Shown here piece after piece: positions 56,381 through 64,000 of a DNA stretch of 64,000 nt. Position 1 is the stretch's first letter; every line of letters starts with the position of its first letter. The DNA comes from Tomocerus qinae. Lineage: Eukaryota > Arthropoda > Collembola > Entomobryomorpha > Tomoceridae. The DNA lies in contig CM034548.1 in assembly GCA_020055645.1 (NCBI GenBank), forward strand, positions 50,894,296 through 50,958,295, given 5' to 3'. Made by a program: the position numbers and the translations under genes. The notes below the pieces were generated by a model that was given only the letters and a program-made list of their open reading frames with translations, had not been told where the DNA came from and searched no databases.

Positions 56381-56727
56381 CTGTTTACTTTTAATACCTA
56401 TGACAAGCACAGCAAATGTTCCCTAGTAGTACTTTGTCCAGACGAACGTACCCCCAAAACCAAAAAAACTAGTCGCAAAGATCGTAACTCAGAAGAACTA
56501 ATACTGTAATTAACTCAGATAAAAAGCAAAAAATTTCCACACCTGATACTATGAACGCCACTTTTCTTTTCTGAATAGACCTCGCACACAAAAAGATTGA
56601 AAGATAAGAAGACAATGAAAGCCTTCGCTCGACTGAGCTCACCGAGGTATATGCGTACCTATTGAAAGAGTGCACAGTGGGTCTAATCTATAAAAAAAGT
56701 GGACATAACGGCGTAGTGTAATGAGTA

Positions 56728-57208
56728 GGGACTATGCGATGGTTGAAGAGCATGAATTAAGCATTGTAGAGTGGCACACAAATAAATAAAGCAGAAAACA
56801 CTCAAAAATTAAACAATTAAAACTTATTTTTAAATCAATATTTTTAAAAATTATAAAGCGAATTGTTTTTAAAAACAAAAACTCGCACAAAAACATTTTC
56901 GGAAAAAAAGCCAAATGTTTCAAAAAACTCTCACAAAAAATAACGATTCCGTATAAATGTGAATTGTTTAAACCAATTCGCACAATTTGAAATTACAAGC
57001 AATTTATATTTTTGTAGGAGTTTGCCGAGACAATTCGTGTTTTTGCGAAATCACCATTTTTTCTTCGAGTTTCGCTTTATAATTTTTCAAAATATTGATT
57101 TAAAAATAAGTATTAATTGTTTAATTTTTGAGTTTTTGTGATTTATTTATTTGTGTGCCACTTTACAATGTTTAATTCATGCTCTTCAACCATCTCCTAG
57201 TCCCTACT
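56728..57208. repeat. Inverted repeat, arms about 133 bp
   Basis: The left arm (56728-56862) with GGTTGAAGAGCATGAATTAA and the right arm (57076-57208) with TTTAATTCATGCTCTTCAAC are inverse complements, ending TAGGGACTA / TAGTCCCTA. The central part has A-rich and T-rich sequence without coding. Confidence 0.75.
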
Positions 57209-57602
57209 TGTTCCGACTTTGTAAAGAACATACCATAGTTTATGTAATATTTTAGTTCCAAGTAAAATTTATGTAGAGTGTACTATAATATGAATAGAAT
57301 AGCACATGTGGAAATGATATTGTAAACGCTTTGAATGAGAATAGCGTCGTTGTAAGAACGAATGAAAGAAGTGTGTGTGCAAAAGAAAGAAAGAATCAGT
57401 ATGCATTTGTATTCAGTCTGAGAAGGTCGTTTTTGTCCTCATTCTGAGTATTGAATTTGTGTGTGTGTGAAGTAATAAGGTTTGATAATGTCACTTAATC
57501 ATGAAATCCATGATCGAATAATATAGCAAAAGTAGTAAATCGCCAAGTCGTTAAAAAAATTGTTATGGACAGTAATAAACGGACGTCTTTAATGACTGTG
57601 TT

Positions 57603-60258
57603 ATGAAAGGACTTTGTACTTCGGAATTTTCCTACAATGACGTTCATCGAAGTGTTTATAAGTCGGCAGAGGAATGCGGATTAATCAAAACGCGAATTCT
57701 TGGCTCGAGAACGTACAATAGTCTACCTAGTTATTTTAACAATGAGTGTAAAATGCAAAAGAAATTGGTCAGTAAAACCCTTCATTTGCTAAGAAAAAAG
57801 AACAAACTAGTATTGAAGCTATCGAACAGTGCCGTAAAGACTATGTCCAAAAACGTAAAATTTATAACCAACTAAAAAGGAGATGTAAAAAGGACTTTTA
57901 TGATTCAATTCAGCGTAAATTATTAGATGCCAACGATAACAACTCATTTTATGAAGGATTATCCACTTTTAGAAACTCCAAACTTAGAAAGCACAGGCAA
58001 TTTATATCTCTTACTCCAAATTATTTCAAACTTTACTTTGAGAAAGAATATCGAGCAACGGAAGTAGTATGCGAACAACGGACTGAAGCTCATGATAACC
58101 AAATATCTGTTTTTGAACTAGACCGAGAATTTAATATCAGAGACATAAATGCGGCTTTACGAAATCTTTCTAAAAACAAATCACCTGGAAATGACGGAAT
58201 ACCTAATGAAGTGTGGAAATGTATGCCAAGTATTATCTTATTGACTGTATAAATGATTATTGGAGAAATGAAAGCTTTCTTAGAGAATTTTCAGAAATTC
58301 TAATAACCAATTTTTAAAAAAGGTGACAAAAATGATACTAAAAATTATCGTCCAATATCATTAGCTAATACTATCTTGAAGCTGATAACATCCATGATGG
58401 TAGTAAGGTTAAACTTGTGGTGTAAAAAAATAAAAAGTCGTCAGATCTACAAGCTGCCTATAAAAAGAATTCTGGATGCGAAGACCATATATTTACCTTA
58501 AGTGCGATAATTCAAAAGACAATTCATAGAAAAGGAAAGAAACTATGGTACAAACTGCAGCAACTAAAAGTTAGCTCAAAATTTGTTAGTGTAATTAAAG
58601 GTATATACAGCAATTGGAAAGCTAAGATTCGAACTTGTGAAAGTGAAAGCGAATCTTTGACTTAGAAAGGCGAGTTTCACAAGGTGAAACCCTAAGTCTT
58701 ATCCTATTTACGCTCTTTCTAGAAGACTTAATACACGAACTAAATGACTCAAACATACCCTCTGTTCACCTAGGTCACAGAAACATACATATATTACTCT
58801 ATGCTGATGATATGGTTCTTATAGCGTATAATCCAGTACATCTTAAGGAGAAGATAAACATTGTATGTAATTACTTTCAAAGAAAGAACTTAAATGTTAA
58901 TCTTTCCAAAACAAAAGTAGTGATCTTTAGAAAAATAAAACCTTTAACCTCTCTTCCTAAAATCTACTGGGAAAATAATGAAATCGAAATTGTTGAACAG
59001 TACTTTTATCTTGGGGTGCCTTTCAACGCAGTTTATAAAATTGACGCCGCGGCAGAATACTTTTTCAATAAAGCCAAATCTGCTGAGTCTTCAATATTTA
59101 ATCTATTCTAGACTTCGTAAACTAAAAAACCACATACATCTATTTGAATCGTTGGTGAGGTCGGTCTTAACATACAGCGTCTCAATTTGGGGATCTTGTT
59201 TTGAAAAATTAGAGGTATTTCAAATGAGTTTTTTGCGCAGGCTATTCTGTGTTCCGAAATGGACACCTAGATGGCTATTTAGAATAGAGACACTGATTCG
59301 TCCAATACAAACGTTTTTAATTAGGAGGATAATTAAATTTTGGCATAGAATTTTAAATAAACCACTAGATAGTATTGTATACCAAGCATTTGTGGAGCTA
59401 CAGTCGATGAAAGGACAAACATGGTTTAATCAATTGTCCTATCTGTTTAAAAACTATGATCTAGATGGAGTTATAAACGTCAATCAAAACTTTAGTTACA
59501 GTAATAATTGCCTTAAATCACAAAATAATTGAATTTCAATCAAAAATGAAAGAAAAATTGATGGTCTTGGATATTAGCTGCATGAAAAGTAGTAACAAGC
59601 TCAAAACATATTGTCAAAGAAAAACAAACATTTTAAAACAAAATTACCTTGACTTGAATATGCCTTGGGCTATGACTAGAATCCTGTTTCAAATGAAAAT
59701 AGATACCAATCATGTCACTCCCACAGGCAAAAACATATTACTAGGGGCCTTTCAAAATATGTATCACCAGGAAAACGAAGGATTATGTAAATTGTGTAAC
59801 CTTAATGAAATAGAGAATGTACTTCACGTTATGCATCATTGCCCACATTACAAACATGTTAGGCATCTACTCCATAGTCCACATACTACTGATCATTGCA
59901 TTAACACATACGATGTACAAAATGTCGAGGATGCTAAATCGTTGTATTTGTTCTGGAAAGGAGTGAAATCAGTAAGATTAACGTATCTTGCTGACTCAGA
60001 CAAAGTAATTAGACTAGATAAGAGGTACTATTGTAATGTTATAATATCTTATGTCTATAGAAAATATTTTTAATATAAGTTATAATATAAGTAAGTAAGT
60101 ATAATAAATAATAAGTAGTAAGTACTATATAATTCTATCTATAATAAGAATAACACGGATTAATCTCCGCGACTATCGCAAACACTAACACATTTAAATA
60201 ATTTGTTGTAAAAAGATGTAAAGGCCAAAGGCCATATCGTCTCAATAAAGCCATTATT
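57603..60258 (+). pseudogene. LINE (non-LTR retrotransposon) ORF2 relic with 3' end
   Basis: Recognisable pieces in order are: YFNNECKMQKKLV (linker after the endonuclease); NKSPGNDGIPNEVWK (about 58175); FKKGDKNDTKNYRPISLANT (about 58315); YADDMVL with the RT catalytic motif (58801-58812); LNVNLSKTKVVIFRK; and a C-terminal CKLCNLNEIENVLHVMHHC zinc-like segment (about 59787). Many frameshifts and stops split it into frames at 57603-57875, 58812-59111, 58978-59532 and 59546-60073. The endonuclease is missing, so it is 5'-truncated. The 3' end carries AGGCCAAAGGCC and CAATAAAGCCATTATTAT. It lies inside the outer inverted repeat 56560-61082. Confidence 0.85.
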
Positions 60259-61438
60259 ATAGGCACCCTCCATTCCTTTGCTCATGCGTGGCGCGTAAGT
60301 AAATGACCAAAGCCACGCCGGGGCGTAGGAAGCTGTATTTTAAAGCACACTTAATGCTAAAAAATTAATTCTGGTCAACATATGAACATTTTGAAGATAT
60401 TTTTGTTCCTATAATGATTGCAATAACGAGCCAGTATTTTGAAAAAACATTTCATATTTTTATGATTTAAAACATGGAAGATAGCATTTTTCATGCTCAA
60501 GCTGGCGAAGAGTAGGGCCGCCCCAACGTGTGTTTTGTAGCCTATACATTGCGCGCTTTTTGTGGCTCACACTCGCAATAAGGTTTCAGAATAGAGGATC
60601 CCTATTAGTGTCACTTAATATCTAACATAAGAATAAATCCACTGTGTGAATGGACATTTTGGTCCAAGAGCTGCAATTATTCCTCACATCAAAATTAGGT
60701 CAAGTTAATTGTTAGTTAAAAGTTGCACATTTTAGGGATTACTGGAAAACACATTAACCATTGACATACACGCATTCAGACATACTCCTAGTTATTCAGC
60801 ATAGCCTTACAACCTATGGACTGAATTTACCGAATAGTAATATTGGAGAAAAATTCATCTATCACACAACTAGGTAAAAGGTCAAACTACTAACTCCGCA
60901 CACTACTCATTAGATTACTCATTACACTGCGCCGCTATGTCCACATTTTTTATAAATTAGACCCACTGTGCACTCTTTCAATAGGTACGGATATACCTCG
61001 GTGAGCTCATTCGAGCGAAGGCTTTCATTGTCTTCTATCTTTCAATCTTTTTGTGTGCGAGGTCTATTCAGAAAAGAAAAGTAAGATGTTGAAATTTGGT
61101 TCAATTTAGTTCACTTTAAAACAATAAAAACTCTTTTATAAAGTAATAGTAGCCCCCAGTATGGACGATTCGATTTTGAAAGGTATTATATTGCCTCCTT
61201 GAATCAATTAGTGAACCGACAACGAAAATTAAATCTGTCTACCATACATACATAGATTAAATATCATACGAATTGTCACCAATTTTAATCAATTTCAAAT
61301 AACCAATAAGGCATAAAATCGCCTTTTTGCTAATTTTGACTGGCAAAAAGGCAGAAAGCTATTCATTCCCTGTGACAGGCTGTCCTGAGTCTTGTTCTTT
61401 GAGTTACCCGGCTAGAACTTTTTCTTATAATATGTTGA
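60259..61438. other. Non-coding stretch
   Basis: Contains the right arm of the outer inverted repeat (60917-61082). Otherwise it is AT-rich sequence with no recognised gene. Confidence 0.45.
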
Positions 61439-61524
61439 TGCAGTATTTAAATGCTCTTCAGGAAAAAGTGTCAACGAGTGAAGCATTTGTACGAGAACAT
61501 TTGGAAATAACCAATAAGTACAGG
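61439..61524 (+). CDS. Possible coiled-coil exon of an unknown gene
   Basis: Between a TGTTGATGCAG acceptor and an ACAG|GTAGGT donor, one frame reads YLNALQEKVSTSEAFVREHL and EITNKYR, a likely amphipathic helix. Phase 0 at its start fits the exon candidate at 52936-53187. The following exon was not found. It could be chance. Confidence 0.35.
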
Positions 61525-62668
61525 TAGGTCGATTTTTATTCTAAAATACTCAACTTACGTTGCACAATTACGGAACCTTGAAATACCTCATTTGTAAACC
61601 GAGCACCGAAATCTTGTGCGTTGAGATCAGACCCGTATTCCGAGCGACCTATGCTGAAAGGGCTAATGAGAGCTGGCTAATGAGCTTCTTATTGATAGTT
61701 AATCTTAATGATAAATTAAATTTATAAAACCTAATTCGGGCATTTTATTGTGTTTAAAATGCTATAAGATGCTTAAATACTAAATTACAATTAATGCAAG
61801 TCAAGCAGCAAATAATCTCGGTTTACCACTTTGGTACCACATACCAAACCGACACAATAAATATATGCATCCTGTGCACGGGATGGGCTCCTAAAAATCC
61901 TTTTCGTAATTTTAGAAATTTTCCAACGTTTGGATACTATATCTAAACCTGTTTTCCGGACTATGCAATTTGCTCAAACTTTTCAACCCTTCCCCAAACC
62001 CCAAAATTGGCCAACCTTTTCCCGAAATTCTAGATTCCCAGGGCAACGTGATTGCTAAGCTGGAGTTTCCGAAAGTTGATAGGTCGGATTTCCAAAGCAA
62101 CCAGGTTGTCAAATATTTTCGATACTTGGATTCAAGTGGGTTGTTATTTGGGGAAGTCATGTTGTCATTCATAGCGTGAGAGTTTGAACTAGTTTGAATT
62201 TTATCTCTATAGAGCCGTTCATGGAGTTCCGCCTTTGCAACTGGACTACAAGGTAATCGAAATAATCATGCAACCTCTCTTGTACTCTTACAAATTATAC
62301 TACACAACTTCTCGTTTAGTACTCCGATATATGATACAGCCTCTCCAGTGGCGGCTCTAGGATTTGCGAGACCCTGCAATGTATAACTCATAATTTTTGA
62401 CTCGGCCTATGGTGGGACATGAATACTAAACTCTTAGCTGGCTGACGCTACGCCCTAACCTCGCAACCAGCTGTGTGTAGAAAAGGCTCACATAATTGCA
62501 ATTTTGTGACATTTTACCTGCGCCCATCAAATCCCCCTCCAGAATTACTGATGTTTTCGGTCAGGACAGCCCAGAATTTCGACTATTGCCATTTCCCACC
62601 CCACTTTGTTGGACGTTCGGGGAATGCAGGAAATTGTGTAACGTTGTCAATTTTTGACAAAAATTAGT

Positions 62669-62699
62669 CAAAACTCTGGCCTTTTAGGCCAGAGTTTTG
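62669..62699. repeat. 14-bp perfect hairpin with TTT loop
   Basis: CAAAACTCTGGCCT and AGGCCAGAGTTTTG are separated by TTT. A compact stem-loop in otherwise featureless sequence (61525-63061). Confidence 0.75.
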
Positions 62700-63061
62700 A
62701 ACTGAATGGCAAATAATCATTTTTATGCTATTTTGAGAAAAAATATCTTTTTTCTTGGATTTTGGGATGGGGCTTTAGGCTATAAGGTTTTCCACCTCAA
62801 TACGTCCTTTATTCAAAATAAGACCCTTAAAACTCTGTTAAAGACTATGTAGGCACTATGCGGCATTTTAGAATTTGAATAAACTATTAGTGGAAACATA
62901 ATTGTCTACATCTACTACAATTACGCAGTTTTGGTATTGCAAAATGCTAGGATTGAAATGCATATAGTAATTCTCAAGGAATACGCAAGACCAGCTTAGG
63001 CTTCTATACGTGTCCCGGGTATATCTCTTATCAAGAGCTCCTTGCTGTTGCTACAAGGTAC

Positions 63062-63680
63062 GCATGCAAAGTTGGTTCTGTGATGGTGTAAGATGATATT
63101 ATGTTACAGAATCGACGGCCCTCCAAACTGAAATTAGCTCGTACACTCAAACCATCATATCGGAAAGTCAAAAGTTGATTTTATTGTCAGTGATCGATTT
63201 CGTTATGGTCTTCTTCAGACTGACTCTGTAGTACAGTATTTGACTTAATTTCACATTAAAATGTAGATCGAATTTAAATTACATTTTTATGACTTATTTT
63301 TTGAAATTTTAAAATTAAACTGTTAGTTTAGTGTAATTACAGCTAAGAGTAGAATATAGTACAAGAAAGTACCTACTACATACTATATTCTACTCTTAGC
63401 TGTAATTACACTAAACTAACAGTTTAATTTTAAAATTTCAAAAAATAAGTCATAAAAATGTAATTTAAATTCGATCTACATTTTAATGTGAAATTAAGTC
63501 AAATACTGTACTACAGAGTCAGTCTGAAGAAGACCATAACGAAATCGATCACTGACAATAAAATCAACTTTTGACTTTCCGATATGATGGTTTGAGTGTA
63601 CGAGCTAATTTCAGTTTGGAGGGCCGTCGATTCTGTAACATAATATCATCTTACACCATCACAGAACCAACTTTGCATGC
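63062..63680. repeat. Perfect 300-bp inverted repeat with 19-bp spacer
   Basis: Arms 63062-63361 and 63381-63680 start and end with GCATGC and are inverse complements with no mismatch seen by eye. The spacer is 19 bp (63362-63380). Each arm carries, in outward orientation, CTGAAGAAGACCATAACGAA then ATCGATCACTGACAATAAAA. This resembles the CTGACGAAG..CGAAA..CAATAAA tail of the PLE fragment at 14128, so the arms may be two PLE-type 3' ends. No RT sequence is present. Confidence 0.8.
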
Positions 63681-64000
63681 TATTGGTCGGACGCAGCCGC
63701 TCTCTCATTGGCTCTTGTATGTACCTACTTGTATTCTATGTGAGGACCATTTCTCTTAAGGAAACTGGTCTTCTATAGTGAAGCGTTAGCTTCACCGCCA
63801 CCATGGGTATTTCATGGTAATTCTATAATAATTAAACGATTAAAAGAACTTACGTGAAAGTTCGATCGTAATTTTATGAAGCAGTGCTGCCCGAATGCAT
63901 CAAGATGAATTACTTATAAAATGTAGTATGCTCAGTTAGGGGCCGCTTCGTCCACTATTGTTCAAAGCTGCAAAGAGAAAAACTCAACCAAGGCACATGT
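63681..64000. other. Window end, nothing recognised
   Basis: AT-rich sequence after the inverted repeat. No gene, repeat terminus or splice-supported frame is evident. Confidence 0.4.

Larger units (their letters stand above)
56560..61082. mobile_element. Outer inverted-repeat element containing a foldback and a LINE
   Basis: Arms 56560-56726 and 60917-61082 are inverse complements about 166 bp long, for example ACTTTTCTTTTCTGAATAGA and ACCTCGCACACAAAAAGATT on the left. The segment between holds a second inverted repeat (56728-57208) and a LINE relic. The arms probably bound one palindromic element later opened by the LINE, but no target duplication was found. Confidence 0.65.

Noticed and set aside
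61970..62179. Frame reading LEFPKVDRSDFQSNQ as a candidate exon
   Set aside because: No splice pair in phase was found, and its core (GTCGGAT..AGCAACCAGGTTG) resembles non-coding sequence near 23430-23465, suggesting an interspersed repeat.
1..64000. tRNA or rRNA genes
   Set aside because: No cloverleaf with A/B-box spacing or rRNA core was recognised by eye; a tRNAscan run would be decisive.

Overview
The window is eukaryotic, AT-rich, intron-containing DNA dominated by transposable elements. It carries BEL/Pao retrotransposons, a hammerhead-like Penelope fragment, FLYWCH-type Mutator elements and hAT-type MITEs. The only well-recognised cellular gene is an animal ARHGEF17-like Rho GEF. This fits an arthropod, most likely an insect; a hemipteran is my guess from the repeat flavour and was not tested.

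Layout. (1) 1-22809: the plus-strand C-terminal half of an ARHGEF17/ARHGEF10-type Rho guanine nucleotide exchange factor, in at least six exons. Its last intron (9659-22396) is a nested stack: a 1.9-kb hairpin-forming foldback element, an 8.4-kb BEL/Pao element inserted in the hairpin, a Penelope fragment and a Transib-like MITE inside the BEL, three self-nested copies of one 8-bp-TSD DNA element in the right hairpin arm, and a neighbouring hAT-type MITE. (2) 27652-29211: a minus-strand single-exon gene for a secreted Pro/Gln-rich protein. (3) 30-41.5 kb: gene-poor DNA with two hAT-type MITEs, a pair of nested 9-bp-TSD elements ending in minisatellites, a miRNA-like hairpin and a transposase relic. 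(4) 41985-51455: a second BEL/Pao element, again inside a foldback, itself carrying a 2.15-kb insertion with a DUF4780-like minus-strand ORF and a 12-bp target duplication. (5) 51.8-57.2 kb: foldbacks, a GC-rich repeat pair, a FLYWCH/Mutator relic with minisatellite TIRs, and a hAT-type MITE. (6) 57.6-60.3 kb: a decayed LINE lying between the arms of an outer inverted repeat. (7) 63062-63680: a 300-bp inverted repeat, perfect by eye, with a Penelope-like 3' motif.

Element boundaries rest mostly on exact target-site duplications read from the sequence, so the insertion order can be given for many of them. No intact transposase or reverse transcriptase frame was found. Both BEL elements have stops and frameshifts, although their LTR pairs remain very similar. 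Splice sites were judged by eye and by phase. A possible further multi-exon gene (31.1, 53.0 and 61.4 kb) is given only at low confidence.
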